In this document: positions 37,396 to 45,958 of the stretch, piece by piece
How positions within the stretch are numbered: position 1 is the first letter of the stretch
Layout: each line of letters begins with the position of its first letter
NCBI RefSeq assembly: GCF_900187295.1
Contig: NZ_LT906473.1
Coordinates: 992,001 to 1,056,000, forward strand
Direction: 5' to 3'
DNA: 64,000 nt
Origin: Corynebacterium cystitidis
GTDB lineage: Bacteria; Actinomycetota; Actinomycetes; Mycobacteriales; Mycobacteriaceae
The notes under the pieces: model-generated
Databases searched by the model: none
Seen by the model: only the letters and a program-made list of their open reading frames with translations
What the model was told of the DNA's origin: nothing
Position numbers and translations under genes: made by a program

Positions 37396-38487
37396 ATGGC
37401 TTTAGCAGATACTCGGTTTGATACCCGCCGCCGTGCGCTAGCCGCAAAGCTCGCCGGCATGCGTCTCGACGACATCCTTGTCACGCATCTCACCCACGTT
37501 CGATACCTCACCGGCTTTTCCGGGTCCAACGCAGCGTTGGCGCTGTCAAAAGACCGGTCAACCGCAATCGCCACTGACGGGCGCTACACCACACAAATTG
37601 CTGAAGAAGTCCCAGATATCGAGGCAACCATTCGTCGTCAATGCGCCACTGCATTGTTGGAGAACATCGGTGGCGGGCGTCGCGTCGGCTACGAGGCCGA
37701 TTACGTCACCGTCACCCAACTAGAAACGCTGGAAAAAACCTGCCCAGAAGGCGTCACACTCGTGCCAGTTCGCGGCATCATCGAGGCACAACGCGCCATC
37801 AAAGACGCAGGCGAATTAAGAGAACTAACCAACATCGCGGCCGTGACCACCCAGGCCATGCTAGACATGCTCGCCGCCGGTGAAATCGCAGCCGGGCGCA
37901 CAGAAATCGCCATTGCCGCTGACCTGGAATACCGCATGCGGTGCCTCGGGGCTGAGCGCACCAGCTTCGACACCATCGTCGCCTCGGGGCCGAATTCTGC
38001 CAAACCACATCACACGGCTGGCCAGCGTGTCCTTGCTGACGGAGATCTCGTCACCATCGATTTCGGCGCACACCGCCATGGTTTCAATTCAGACATGACA
38101 CGTACGTTCAACGTCGGAAAGCCCGATGAGTTTGCCCGAGAGATCTACGACATCGTACTGCGAGCACAACAGGCAGGAATCCGCGCCGCGACACCCGGCA
38201 CCGCCCTACGTGATATCGACGCCGCCGCACGCAGCATCATCGAGGACGCAGGCTACGGTGCCTACTTCACCCACACCACCGGCCACGGCATCGGGCTCGA
38301 CGTACACGAAGCCCCCAGTGCCTCCACGCGTTCCGACGAGATCCTCGCCGAAAACATGACGTTAACGATCGAACCAGGCATCTACGTACCAGGCCGGGGC
38401 GGAGTTCGCATCGAAGACACACTTGTGATCACCTCAGGCGCGCCCAAAATAATCACCGGTGTCAGTAAAGAACTGACTGTGGTGTAG
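37396..38487 (+). CDS. pepQ: M24-family Xaa-Pro aminopeptidase/dipeptidase
   Basis: A 363-aa pita-bread-fold metallopeptidase that removes residues next to proline. The N-terminal creatinase-type domain (VRYLTGFSGSNAAL, ATDGRYTTQ) is followed by the catalytic domain with metal ligands in LVTIDFGAHRHGFNSDMTRTF (two Asp), TTGHGIGLDVHEAP (His), TIEPGIY (Glu) and GVRIEDT (Glu). Family members at this position, directly before efp, are common in bacteria. ATG 37396 fits a leaderless start. Confidence 0.9.
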   Translation: MALADTRFDTRRRALAAKLAGMRLDDILVTHLTHVRYLTGFSGSNAALALSKDRSTAIATDGRYTTQIAEEVPDIEATIRRQCATALLENIGGGRRVGYEADYVTVTQLETLEKTCPEGVTLVPVRGIIEAQRAIKDAGELRELTNIAAVTTQAMLDMLAAGEIAAGRTEIAIAADLEYRMRCLGAERTSFDTIVASGPNSAKPHHTAGQRVLADGDLVTIDFGAHRHGFNSDMTRTFNVGKPDEFAREIYDIVLRAQQAGIRAATPGTALRDIDAAARSIIEDAGYGAYFTHTTGHGIGLDVHEAPSASTRSDEILAENMTLTIEPGIYVPGRGGVRIEDTLVITSGAPKIITGVSKELTVV

Positions 38488-38530
38488 GCTTGGGCTGCTT
38501 GTATCCAACAATTGTTAAGGGGAAAACTTC

Positions 38531-39094
38531 GTGGCAACCACCGCCGATTTCAAAAACGGCCTCGTCTTGCTGATAGACGGCAAACTCCAGCAGATCGTTG
38601 AGTTCCAACACGTCAAGCCAGGCAAGGGCCCAGCATTCGTGCGCACCAAGCTCAAGGACGTCGTCTCTGGCAAGATTGTCGACAAGACCTGGAACTCAGG
38701 CGTGAAGGTCGAAACCGCAACAGTGGACCGCCGTGACATGACCTACCTTTACGACGACGGCACCTCCTACGTAGTCATGGACGACCAAACCTACGAACAG
38801 TATGAGCTACCGCACGACGCATTCGGAGACGCCGGCGCATTCCTCAAGGAAAACATGCGGGTTCAGGTGTCCTTCTACGAAGGCGATGCACTGTTTGGTG
38901 AGCTTCCTGTCTCCGTCGATCTTGAGATCACTCACACTGATCCAGGTCTGCAAGGTGACCGCTCTACTGGTGGCACCAAACCAGCAACCGTCGAAACCGG
39001 TGCTGAGATCCAAGTTCCGCTATTCCTAGAGACCGGAAATGTAGTCAAGGTCGACACACGTACCGGCGAGTATCTCTCCCGCGTAAACAACTAA
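38531..39094 (+). CDS. efp: Elongation factor P
   Basis: A 187-aa translation factor that rescues ribosomes stalled at proline runs. It has the three beta-barrel layout: KOW-like domain I with the tip loop [12 protein letters not shown] domain II ([21 protein letters not shown]) and OB domain III ending [13 protein letters not shown]. The tip residue is the second Lys of KPGKG; no EpmA/EarP-type modifying gene is seen in the window. Start GTG 38531 follows AAGGGGA. Its TAA stop overlaps the nusB ATG by one base. Confidence 0.95.
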   Translation: MATTADFKNGLVLLIDGKLQQIVEFQHVKPGKGPAFVRTKLKDVVSGKIVDKTWNSGVKVETATVDRRDMTYLYDDGTSYVVMDDQTYEQYELPHDAFGDAGAFLKENMRVQVSFYEGDALFGELPVSVDLEITHTDPGLQGDRSTGGTKPATVETGAEIQVPLFLETGNVVKVDTRTGEYLSRVNN

Positions 39095-39750
39095 TGAGCC
39101 AGACCAACAACCCTAGTGCCGCACAGCACGCCGGAGATGGTGCTGAAAACAGGACCATTGAGAACAGCTTCGTAGACAACGGGACAGCAAGCACGCGCAA
39201 AAAGCGTGACTTCAAGCGACGCGGATCACGCTACCGGGCACGGCGACGCGCCGTCGACATTTTATTCGAGGCGGAAGCTCGCGACGTGGACCCTGTGGCG
39301 ATCGTTGAGGACCGAGTACAACTGGCAAGAAACCCAGAAAACCAGGTTGCACCCGTCAACGAATACACCAAGACAATCGTCGCGGGGGCTGCCGAGAAGC
39401 TTGATGACATCGACGACGCGATCGAACGGTTCCTGTCTGTCGACTGGGAACTGGGACGACTGCCCGCTGTCGACCGCGCAATCCTCCGCGTGTGCGCCTG
39501 GGAGATCATGTTCAACGATGATGTCGATGGGCCCATCTCTGTTGTCGAGGGCGTCGAAATGGCTACCGAGTATTCCGGAAATCAAGCACCTCCGTACATC
39601 CATGCTGTGCTCGATGACGTAGTCCAAACAAACAAGGACAACGCTCCGGAGCTTATCGACAATGATGAATCTGATCACAGCGGAGATACGGAAAACACAG
39701 CGAGCGCGGAGGGGTCACAAAATGCCTTAGGGGATCTTTCAGGCGATTAG
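39094..39750 (+). CDS. nusB: Transcription antitermination factor NusB (extended)
   Basis: A helical RNA-binding protein that binds boxA with NusE (S10) during rRNA antitermination. The core lies at about residues 46-180: [35 protein letters not shown] and [16 protein letters not shown], the last with its conserved Glu. At 218 aa it is longer than the usual 140-160, with a charged N-terminal arm of 45 residues and an acidic C-terminal tail of about 35. ATG 39094 overlaps the efp stop by one base, so the two are coupled. Confidence 0.9.
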   Translation: MSQTNNPSAAQHAGDGAENRTIENSFVDNGTASTRKKRDFKRRGSRYRARRRAVDILFEAEARDVDPVAIVEDRVQLARNPENQVAPVNEYTKTIVAGAAEKLDDIDDAIERFLSVDWELGRLPAVDRAILRVCAWEIMFNDDVDGPISVVEGVEMATEYSGNQAPPYIHAVLDDVVQTNKDNAPELIDNDESDHSGDTENTASAEGSQNALGDLSGD

Positions 39751-39780
39751 TTGGGCCGCCGGAAGACTCTGATAGATCGG

Positions 39781-39786
39781 TAGACT
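39781..39786 (+). promoter_or_regulatory. Putative -10 element (TAGACT), leaderless ppk2
   Basis: TAGACT lies 8 nt before ATG 39795 with no ribosome-binding site between. Confidence 0.5.
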
Positions 39787-39794
39787 CGGAAAGC

Positions 39795-40646
39795 ATGTCT
39801 GACATAACAATCGAGGATGCACTCGCCCTTCGCGTCGAGGAAGGTTTCCACTTAGCCGATGTCGCCCCGGAATCAACTCCGGGTTTCAACGGAGACTCGG
39901 GTGACCTCGAAGACGCCTTTCACGCATTTGATGATGATCTCGATGAGCTCCAGGAAAAGCTCTTCGCCAACGGCCGAGCAAACTCCGACGACACTGGCTC
40001 TATCCTGCTAGTTCTGCAAGGAATGGATACTTCGGGAAAGGGCGGGGTGATTCGCCATGTAGTGAAAGAACTTGACCCCCAGGGTGTGCATACCGTCGGT
40101 TTTGGCCGACCTACTGAGGAGGAGTCTGCGCATGATTTCCTCTGGCGGTTCGAGCCGCATCTGCCGCTTCCCGGCATGATTACGGTGTATGACCGGTCTC
40201 ACTACGAGGATGTTTTGGTTCAGCGAGTGAAGAATCTGGCACCCCCAGAGGAAATTGAGCGACGCTACGGGGCGATCATCGATTTCGAAAGCGAACTGGT
40301 AAAAAACGGTACACGCATCATCAAAGTAATGCTGCACATTTCACGTGCTTTCCAGAAACACAACCTGCTCGAGCGCCTTGAACGTGAGGATAAGCATTGG
40401 AAATACGATCCCGGTGACCTTGAGGATCGCTCCTTGTGGGAGCTGTATCAAGCGGCATACCAGATTGCGATGGAACGTACCTCAACTAAACGAGCGCCAT
40501 GGTATTGCGTCCCCTCCGACAACAAGAAGTACGCACGCACCATAGTCAAGGCCCTTTTAGTGGATGCTATGCAGTCCATGGAGCTGAAGTGGCCAGAACT
40601 AGATTTTGATCCTGAAGAAGAGCGTCGCCGCCTCGAGTTGTCTTAA
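39795..40646 (+). CDS. ppk2: Polyphosphate:nucleotide phosphotransferase, PPK2 family
   Basis: A 283-aa P-loop kinase that transfers phosphate between polyphosphate and nucleoside di- or monophosphates. Walker A is LQGMDTSGKGGVI (about residue 78), Walker B is VYDRSHYEDVLV, and the lid segment is RLEREDKHWKYDPGDLEDR. It is a single-domain form. Which nucleotide it prefers cannot be read reliably from sequence. It stands alone, downstream of nusB with its own promoter-like hexamer. Corynebacteria store polyphosphate granules, which fits. Confidence 0.92.
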   Translation: MSDITIEDALALRVEEGFHLADVAPESTPGFNGDSGDLEDAFHAFDDDLDELQEKLFANGRANSDDTGSILLVLQGMDTSGKGGVIRHVVKELDPQGVHTVGFGRPTEEESAHDFLWRFEPHLPLPGMITVYDRSHYEDVLVQRVKNLAPPEEIERRYGAIIDFESELVKNGTRIIKVMLHISRAFQKHNLLERLEREDKHWKYDPGDLEDRSLWELYQAAYQIAMERTSTKRAPWYCVPSDNKKYARTIVKALLVDAMQSMELKWPELDFDPEEERRRLELS

Positions 40647-40717
40647 CTAGGCTTTTCGCGGGCGAGAGGAGTTATGTGTGCAAAAATCAAAGCTCTTCCT
40701 GAAGCAGCATATAAGTT

Positions 40718-41845
40718 TTAAACGATTCTTAGTGCTCCTCCTCGCGCTGTCGGATGATCGTTTAATTGCGGGGCGGCACCGAACGCATTGAAATACATGC
40801 TCTGCCCGTTAATGTTATCGACATAACCGAAACGTTTTTCGCTGCGGTTATCGTCGACTTTTCCATTGTGATAGCGGCACAGCATCGATACATTGCTCAC
40901 GTTGGTGTTGCCTCCTGCCGACCAGGCGATGTTATGGTTCGGCTCACACCTTTCGGCTGGTTGTCCACATCCAGGTATTGCGCAGACTGGATCGCAGGCT
41001 TTGGCCATGATGCGTTGCTTCTGGCTGAAGAAGCGGTCGGTCCGGTAGAGATCTACCGGACCAGAGACACGGCTGGTGAGCATGAAGAATCCGTGCTCGG
41101 TCAGCTGCAGGTCGAGGAATTCTTGGCCGGTGATGCGGGCCCCATTGGTGGCGGAGAGGATGATGTCTTTGTCGGAGGGTTCGAGCGTAATGTCCTTGGT
41201 TGTGGTTGCCGTGGTGCCGTAGAGTGTGGCGAGGTCGTCTAAGGACACGATCACCATTGGCGTGTAGCGGGTGCTTTCGCCTCCGGAGTTGAAAAGCTCA
41301 AGCAGGGATTCGGCAACGCTGAGCCCGGTGGAAGCTGCGTGGTCCCTGGCGGTTTCCCATATTTCGGCGATGGCTGCTTCGGGCCCGGTGAGATGGATAG
41401 TGCGGTCGAGTCGGTCGGCTGGATTGGACATAGACGCCTGAGTACGGGCAGGTTTGGTGCCGGTTGTGCCGGTGATTGCGGCGAGCATGGTGCGGGCTGC
41501 CGCCCGGATTTTTGTCAACCCTCCACGGATGCTTGCGAGACGTTTCCGTAGTTTCCAGGCATTGGTGTTTTTCTTCTTCCCGTCGGGAATGCGGCGCACG
41601 TAGCGTTCAATGACGTCGAGTGTTCCGAGGCTGTGTTTGTTTTCGGCCACGGCTTTGCGCGCGACTTGCTGTTGTTTCTTGTACCTAGTTGTGCCGAAGT
41701 AGACCCCCGAGAGCTTGCAAATTACACCGGCCATGTCGTTGTCGTGGAGCTTGTCGACGAGTTCAGCGCGGCTCAAGCCTTGAGCATCTTCGAGCACCCC
41801 CAGGGTATCGCCGAAGGCGTCGGCGAACCGCTCAAATCTGTTCAT
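40718..41845 (-). CDS. DUF222/HNH endonuclease family protein
   Basis: A 375-aa protein with a long helical N-terminal region of the DUF222 type and a C-terminal HNH nuclease motif: CAIPGCGQPAERCEPNHNIAWSAGGNTNVSN followed by LCRYHNGKVDDN. The paired cysteines and histidines would bind zinc and metal. Such genes occur in several copies in corynebacterial genomes and are often linked to mobile regions, but no transposase, integrase or direct-repeat ends are seen here. Role unknown. ATG 41845 has a weak GAAG site. Two perfect DnaA-type boxes lie 54-80 bp upstream of it. Confidence 0.85.
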   Translation of the reverse strand: MNRFERFADAFGDTLGVLEDAQGLSRAELVDKLHDNDMAGVICKLSGVYFGTTRYKKQQQVARKAVAENKHSLGTLDVIERYVRRIPDGKKKNTNAWKLRKRLASIRGGLTKIRAAARTMLAAITGTTGTKPARTQASMSNPADRLDRTIHLTGPEAAIAEIWETARDHAASTGLSVAESLLELFNSGGESTRYTPMVIVSLDDLATLYGTTATTTKDITLEPSDKDIILSATNGARITGQEFLDLQLTEHGFFMLTSRVSGPVDLYRTDRFFSQKQRIMAKACDPVCAIPGCGQPAERCEPNHNIAWSAGGNTNVSNVSMLCRYHNGKVDDNRSEKRFGYVDNINGQSMYFNAFGAAPQLNDHPTARGGALRIV

Positions 41846-41890
41846 GGCTTCGACACTAAACGATGGTGCAAGGCCGTGTGCGTGCTGAAG

Positions 41891-41932
41891 CTAAAACCTG
41901 TGGATAACTACTACCTTGTGGATAAGTTTTAG
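41891..41932. repeat. Two DnaA-type boxes inside an inverted repeat
   Basis: TGTGGATAA (reverse complement TTATCCACA) at 41899-41907 and 41917-41925, same orientation, 18 bp apart. They are bracketed by CTAAAAC (41891-41897) and GTTTTAG (41926-41932), a perfect 7-bp inverted repeat. The block sits upstream of the HNH gene and covers the end of the next gene. Confidence 0.8.
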
Positions 41933-42402
41933 GTGTTATCCTCCATGAGCTGGTTTAATTGCTCGGTGACTGCGACCATGGTGTCTTGGGCGGACAGGAT
42001 TCCGTCAATCGCGGTCTGCAGGGTGTGTGAGAGTTGTGCGTCGTTAAGCCCGGCGGAAATCGGCAGCTCGCGTTCGGTGCGCACCACTAGTTTCTCGGTC
42101 TTGTTGACGATTACGGCGCGCGCCCCAAATGTGGTGGAGTTGACCTGGTTGGCGGCCAGGTAGAAGGTTGCGTTGGTGGCGTCGGCAGAGATGTCGGTGG
42201 CGGCGTCGGCACGCACAACGAGAACGGAGCCGAGCAATGCGAAGATGACGGTGAACCCGTTGATGTTAGCCTGGGCAATTCTACGGGTGTCGTCGCGGAC
42301 CAGCGTGATGTCGCGGGAAGCCATGACGGCGTCAATGCGGTCCATGGTGACTTCGTAAGGTTGGCTGCCGGTGGGCTGATTGGTGCTCATGTTAGTGCTC
42401 AT
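41929..42402 (-). CDS. YbjN-like protein (first of a pair)
   Basis: A 157-aa cytoplasmic protein with the alpha/beta layout of the YbjN family (type III secretion chaperone-like fold): VTMDRIDAVMASRDITLVRDD, FTVIFALLGSVLVVRADA, then a helical C-terminus ending EQLNQLMEDNT. No catalytic motif is seen. ATG 42402 follows GGGAGG and overlaps the stop of the upstream YbjN-like gene by 11 bp. The first four codons (MSTN) are immediately repeated, so ATG 42390 is an alternative start. The pair is probably cotranscribed. Function not known. Confidence 0.72.
   Translation of the reverse strand: MSTNMSTNQPTGSQPYEVTMDRIDAVMASRDITLVRDDTRRIAQANINGFTVIFALLGSVLVVRADAATDISADATNATFYLAANQVNSTTFGARAVIVNKTEKLVVRTERELPISAGLNDAQLSHTLQTAIDGILSAQDTMVAVTEQLNQLMEDNT
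42379..42402. repeat. 12-bp duplication of the YbjN gene start
   Basis: On the minus strand ATGAGCACTAAC (42402-42391) is followed by ATGAGCACCAAT (42390-42379), encoding MSTN twice. The stop codon of the upstream gene lies within the first copy. Confidence 0.75.
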
Positions 42403-42862
42403 GTGGGTCCTCCCATGTGACAAGTTCGGGGAATTGCTCTTCCAGGGCGCTGAAAGCTCCGACGATGGCGTCGAGGGTAGACACTACGAATGCTCCGACT
42501 TGGTTGTAGCTTGTGCCTTGAGAGATATCCAGGAGGCGGAAGGCGTTCGCTGCGACGTAGTCCTCGGCCTGCTCGTAGAAGCGTAGGGTGGGGGCGAACT
42601 GCATTTGGTTGTATTCGTTGCACATGCCCAGCAGTGTGGCGGAGAGTGCTTTGGGGAATTCGCCGCGCCACAAAGCTTCGCATACTAGGTAGTCGCCCTC
42701 GCGCACGAAGGCGATAGCGGAGTTGATGAAGCCGGTGCGGACCACGGTGATTGAGCCGTCCGGGGTGGGGGTGTTTTGGAGGCGGTATTCGAGGTTTTCG
42801 TCGGCGAGCACCTGGCCGACTAGCGCGATGTCAAAGTCAGTGACGGTGTCTTTTTCGTCCAT
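42392..42862 (-). CDS. YbjN-like protein (second of a pair)
   Basis: A 156-aa cytoplasmic protein of the same YbjN-like fold: VGQVLADENLEYRL, SAIAFVREGDYLVCEALWRGEF, LLGMCNEYNQMQFAPTLRF and a helical C-terminus. It is the promoter-proximal gene of the pair and overlaps its partner by 11 bp. No ribosome-binding site is visible; TACTGT lies 6 nt ahead of ATG 42862, suggesting a leaderless start. The family is widespread in corynebacteria but its job is not established. Confidence 0.72.
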   Translation of the reverse strand: MDEKDTVTDFDIALVGQVLADENLEYRLQNTPTPDGSITVVRTGFINSAIAFVREGDYLVCEALWRGEFPKALSATLLGMCNEYNQMQFAPTLRFYEQAEDYVAANAFRLLDISQGTSYNQVGAFVVSTLDAIVGAFSALEEQFPELVTWEDPHEH

Positions 42863-42868
42863 TCCACC

Positions 42869-42874
42869 ACAGTA
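42869..42874 (-). promoter_or_regulatory. Putative -10 element (TACTGT) for the YbjN pair
   Basis: On the minus strand TACTGT (42874-42869) lies 6 nt before ATG 42862. It is part of a 13-bp element, AGTAGCAACCGGT on the plus strand (42871-42883), that recurs upstream of the next minus-strand gene at 44313-44325. Confidence 0.45.
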
Positions 42875-42918
42875 GCAACCGGTGAGATAGCTCCGGGTGC
42901 GATGTGTGGTGTGTCAGG

Positions 42919-44274
42919 CTAGGCGCCATAGAGCTTTTCGGTGCCCAATTCGTGTGCGAGTGCTACATCCAAGGTGGGGTAGCGGAATGTGTGTCCGGCA
43001 GCTTCCAGTGCTCCGGGGCGCACATTTTGGTCCGCCATGACTAATTCTTCAGCGCCTTCTTTGCCCAGTAAGATGCGTGGCCCGAAGGTGGGCACCGGCA
43101 TCAGCTGGGGGCTTTTCAGTGCGCGGGCGATCGTGTCTGAAAGTTCGGAGTTGGTCACGGGGTTAGGCGCGGTGGCGTTAATTGGGCCTGATAGTTGGTC
43201 GTCGACAAGCGCGCGGAAGTAGATGTCTGTGAGGTCGTCGAGGGCGATCCAGCTCATCCAGAATTCGCCGTCGCCGAATCGGGTGGACAGGCCGGTGGCG
43301 GAGACGGCGCGGAAGATGGGGAGCACGCCTGACGACGATCCCAGTGCGATCCCGGAGCGCACGTTGACCACGCGGATGCCTGCTGCAGTTGCCGGCGCTG
43401 TTGCTTTCTCCCAGGCTGCGACGGTGTCGGCGAGGAATCCTTCACCACGGGGGCCTGTTTCGTCGATGGCGGCTTCGGAGCCGGCAGCGCCGTAGTACCC
43501 TACGGCGGAGGCGGAGACGAAGGCACGCATCCCGTCGGTGGAGGCGGCGATGTGGGCGAGTTTTTCGGTGGGTGCCACGCGAGAGTTGTAAATGTCGTTC
43601 TTGTGGGAATCGTTGAAGCGGCCCATCAGTGGTTCGCCGGCCAGGTGGACTACAGCGTGGACTCTTTCGAGCAGGTCGCGTGCGGGTCTGGTGGGGTTCC
43701 AGTAGCGTTGGCCGGGTTGTGCGTTGCCTCGCACGAGTTGGATGACGGTGTGGCCTGCGGTTTGCAGTTGTGCCATCAATGCGCGTCCGACGTGGCCGCG
43801 TGATCCGGTCATTGCGATTGTCAACGGTTCGCTAGCACCAGCGGTTTTTAACCGGTTGAGAAATGAGATGTCTTCGATGAGTTGGTGCTGGCGGTAGGCC
43901 AGCATGGGTTCGAGGGTGCTGGCAGGGGCTCGCGTGGTGATCTCGTCGGTGATCAGGGTGGCGTCGGGTTCGTCGTCAAGCGTTTCAAAGCGGTGGACGT
44001 GGCGCCAGTTTGCGAGCAGCTTGAGCGGAGCGTTGATACAGACGTCGGTGAAACGGCGCCCGGTGTGGTAGCCGGATAGGTCGTGGCGCGCGACCCATTT
44101 CAGGCCTGCTGGGAGGGAGAAGATGGTGGTGCCGTCGGAGAGTCGTTCGGCTTGTTGCACAGGTTTCATAGGAATGAAGGTGGGCGACAGGCGTGTGACT
44201 GCTCCCGGACGGGTGTGCCATTCCCACACTGTTTCCCTGTCGGCTGGGACTACGTGGTGTGCCGTGATTCCCAT
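42919..44274 (-). CDS. TIGR01777-family epimerase with N-terminal SRPBCC domain
   Basis: A 451-aa two-domain protein. Residues 1-150 resemble a START/SRPBCC ligand-binding domain (HVVPADRETVWEWHTRPGAVTRL). Residues from about 152 form a short-chain dehydrogenase fold: nucleotide loop TGSRGHVGRALM, FVSASAVGYYGAAG (the YYG motif), VNVRSGIALG and the C-terminal VPTFGPRILLGKEGAEELV. This matches the TIGR01777 (YfcH) family, here with the extra N-terminal domain usual in actinobacteria. The substrate is unknown. ATG 44274 follows GAAGGAG on the minus strand. Confidence 0.87.
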   Translation of the reverse strand: MGITAHHVVPADRETVWEWHTRPGAVTRLSPTFIPMKPVQQAERLSDGTTIFSLPAGLKWVARHDLSGYHTGRRFTDVCINAPLKLLANWRHVHRFETLDDEPDATLITDEITTRAPASTLEPMLAYRQHQLIEDISFLNRLKTAGASEPLTIAMTGSRGHVGRALMAQLQTAGHTVIQLVRGNAQPGQRYWNPTRPARDLLERVHAVVHLAGEPLMGRFNDSHKNDIYNSRVAPTEKLAHIAASTDGMRAFVSASAVGYYGAAGSEAAIDETGPRGEGFLADTVAAWEKATAPATAAGIRVVNVRSGIALGSSSGVLPIFRAVSATGLSTRFGDGEFWMSWIALDDLTDIYFRALVDDQLSGPINATAPNPVTNSELSDTIARALKSPQLMPVPTFGPRILLGKEGAEELVMADQNVRPGALEAAGHTFRYPTLDVALAHELGTEKLYGA

Positions 44275-44312
44275 TGTGCTCCTTCGTGCGAAAACGTGGC
44301 TGTGGGTGCTAG

Positions 44313-44325
44313 AGTAGCAACCGGT
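44313..44325 (-). promoter_or_regulatory. Shared 13-bp element upstream of the epimerase gene
   Basis: AGTAGCAACCGGT on the plus strand (minus: ACCGGTTGCTACT) is identical to 42871-42883. On the minus strand it supplies TACTCT as a -10. The same bases on the plus strand hold TAGAGT (44310-44315), a possible -10 for pyrR. Confidence 0.45.
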
Positions 44326-44389
44326 CTAAGCCACAAGCATAGACAACAAATGAATAGCACAATTGAAACAGGCATTGACGTCCTTTAAA

Positions 44390-44420
44390 GAACCGCACAG
44401 AGAGGCGGAGAAGGAGGTTC
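44390..44420 (+). promoter_or_regulatory. Predicted PyrR-binding hairpin in the pyr leader
   Basis: CCGC (44393-44396), loop ACAGAGAG, GCGG (44405-44408). The loop and 3' arm carry the CAGAGAGG sequence typical of PyrR RNA targets. The AAGGAGG ribosome-binding site starts 3 nt later, and GAACC (44390-44394) could instead pair with GGTTC (44416-44420), hiding it. This suggests translational repression by UMP-bound PyrR, as reported for mycobacteria. Confidence 0.65.
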
Positions 44421-44421
44421 G

Positions 44422-45018
44422 ATGAGTACTGACACACAACGCACATCCGTTGAGCTGCTATCAGCCGAGGATGTTGCGCGTACTGTCGCACGCATCGCGC
44501 ACCAAATCATTGAGAAGACCGCGCTTGACGATGAAACCCCCATCGTGCTGCTGGGTATTCCGTCTGGCGGTGTGCCACTGGCGCATCGTTTGAGTGAAGC
44601 GGTTGAGGAGTTTTCCGGGGTTGTTATCCCCGTGGGCAGTTTGGACATCACGCTGTACCGCGATGATTTGCGTGATAAGCCGCATCGTGCCTTGCAGCCT
44701 ACGAGGATCCCCGTCGATATTGATGGTGCCGTCGTTGTGCTTGTCGACGATGTCCTGTTTTCAGGCCGTACCATCCGCGCTGCTCTTGATGCGTTGCGCG
44801 ACCTTGGTCGTCCGGAGTCTGTGCAGCTTGCAGTGTTGGTGGATCGGGGGCACCGGCAGTTGCCGATCCGCGCGGACTATGTGGGGAAGAATATCCCGAC
44901 GGCACGCACTGAAGACGTGACTGTGAAGATTAAGGCCCTTGACGGCGAAGATGCTGTTGTGTTGACGCGCGATGAGCTGCACAAGGAAGAGCAGCACAAG
45001 GAAGTTACGGAAGCTTGA
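44422..45018 (+). CDS. pyrR: Pyrimidine operon regulator PyrR
   Basis: A 198-aa protein with the type I phosphoribosyltransferase fold. It binds pyr leader RNA when loaded with UMP and often has uracil phosphoribosyltransferase activity. The PRPP loop is [14 protein letters not shown] (about residue 110); [15 protein letters not shown] and LDITLYRDD are also family features. ATG 44422 follows AAGGAGG, which abuts the predicted PyrR hairpin, implying autoregulation. First gene of pyrR-pyrB-pyrC-carA-carB-pyrF. Confidence 0.94.
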   Translation: MSTDTQRTSVELLSAEDVARTVARIAHQIIEKTALDDETPIVLLGIPSGGVPLAHRLSEAVEEFSGVVIPVGSLDITLYRDDLRDKPHRALQPTRIPVDIDGAVVVLVDDVLFSGRTIRAALDALRDLGRPESVQLAVLVDRGHRQLPIRADYVGKNIPTARTEDVTVKIKALDGEDAVVLTRDELHKEEQHKEVTEA

Positions 45019-45023
45019 TATCT

Positions 45024-45953
45024 ATGAAGCATTTGTTGGATATTGCAGACTTGTCGGCCGATGACATTGGTGGCCTGATGGATGAGGCGGACCGTTTCCG
45101 TGAAGCACTGGAAGGCCGCGAGATTAAGAAGTTGCCCACGTTGCGGGGGCGCACCATTTTCACGCTGTTTTATGAGAATTCTACTCGCACGCGGGCGTCT
45201 TTTGAGACGGCCGGTAAGTGGATGAGTGCGGACGTGATTAATATCGGGGCGTCGTCGTCAAGCGTGAAGAAGGGGGAGTCGCTGAAGGATACTGCGCTGA
45301 CGTTGTCTGCGATTGGTGCGGATGCGATCGTGATGCGCCATCCAAGTTCGGGAGCTGCCAAGTTGATCGCTGATTGGGTGGCACCTGGTGGTGCTGGTCC
45401 GAGTGTGATTAACGCTGGCGATGGGTCGCACCAGCACCCCACCCAGGCGTTGTTGGATGCTGTGACAATGCGCCAGCGTATCGGGGAGATTCAGGGCCGC
45501 AAGGTCATTATTGTGGGTGACTGCTTGCATTCGCGTGTGGTGCGTTCCAACGTGGATTTGTTGTCCACACTGGGTGCGGAGGTTGTGCTGGTGGCACCTC
45601 CGACGTTGCTGCCCACTGGTGTGGAGACGTGGCCGGTGCGCACCAGTTATGACTTCGACGCGGAGATCGTTGACGCGGATGTGGTGATGATGCTGCGTGT
45701 GCAGGCTGAACGGATGAATGGTGGGTTTTTCCCGTCGCATCGCGAGTACGCCACGCTGTATGGCTTATCGAAGGATAGGGCTGCACGTATGAAAGATGAC
45801 GCAATTATTATGCACCCTGGGCCGATGTTGCGTGGCATGGAAATTAACCATGCGGTGGCGGACTTTGACGAGACTGCAGTGTTACAGCAGGTGTCTAACG
45901 GCGTGCATGTGCGCATGGCTGTGCTGTTTACGTTGATTGCGGCTGGGGAATAG
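45024..45953 (+). CDS. pyrB: Aspartate carbamoyltransferase catalytic subunit
   Basis: A 309-aa enzyme that condenses carbamoyl phosphate with aspartate. Carbamoyl-phosphate motif [12 protein letters not shown], the HPSSGAA segment, [15 protein letters not shown] and [11 protein letters not shown] are all present. No pyrI regulatory subunit gene is in the operon, so it is the unregulated trimer type. ATG 45024 is 5 bp after pyrR with GGAAG ahead of it; an in-frame TTG at 45015 would add three residues. Confidence 0.95.
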   Translation: MKHLLDIADLSADDIGGLMDEADRFREALEGREIKKLPTLRGRTIFTLFYENSTRTRASFETAGKWMSADVINIGASSSSVKKGESLKDTALTLSAIGADAIVMRHPSSGAAKLIADWVAPGGAGPSVINAGDGSHQHPTQALLDAVTMRQRIGEIQGRKVIIVGDCLHSRVVRSNVDLLSTLGAEVVLVAPPTLLPTGVETWPVRTSYDFDAEIVDADVVMMLRVQAERMNGGFFPSHREYATLYGLSKDRAARMKDDAIIMHPGPMLRGMEINHAVADFDETAVLQQVSNGVHVRMAVLFTLIAAGE

Positions 45954-45958
45954 GAGAA

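Noticed and set aside
40647..41845. HNH gene as part of an insertion sequence or intron
   Set aside because: No terminal direct repeats, transposase, integrase or intron core were found around it.
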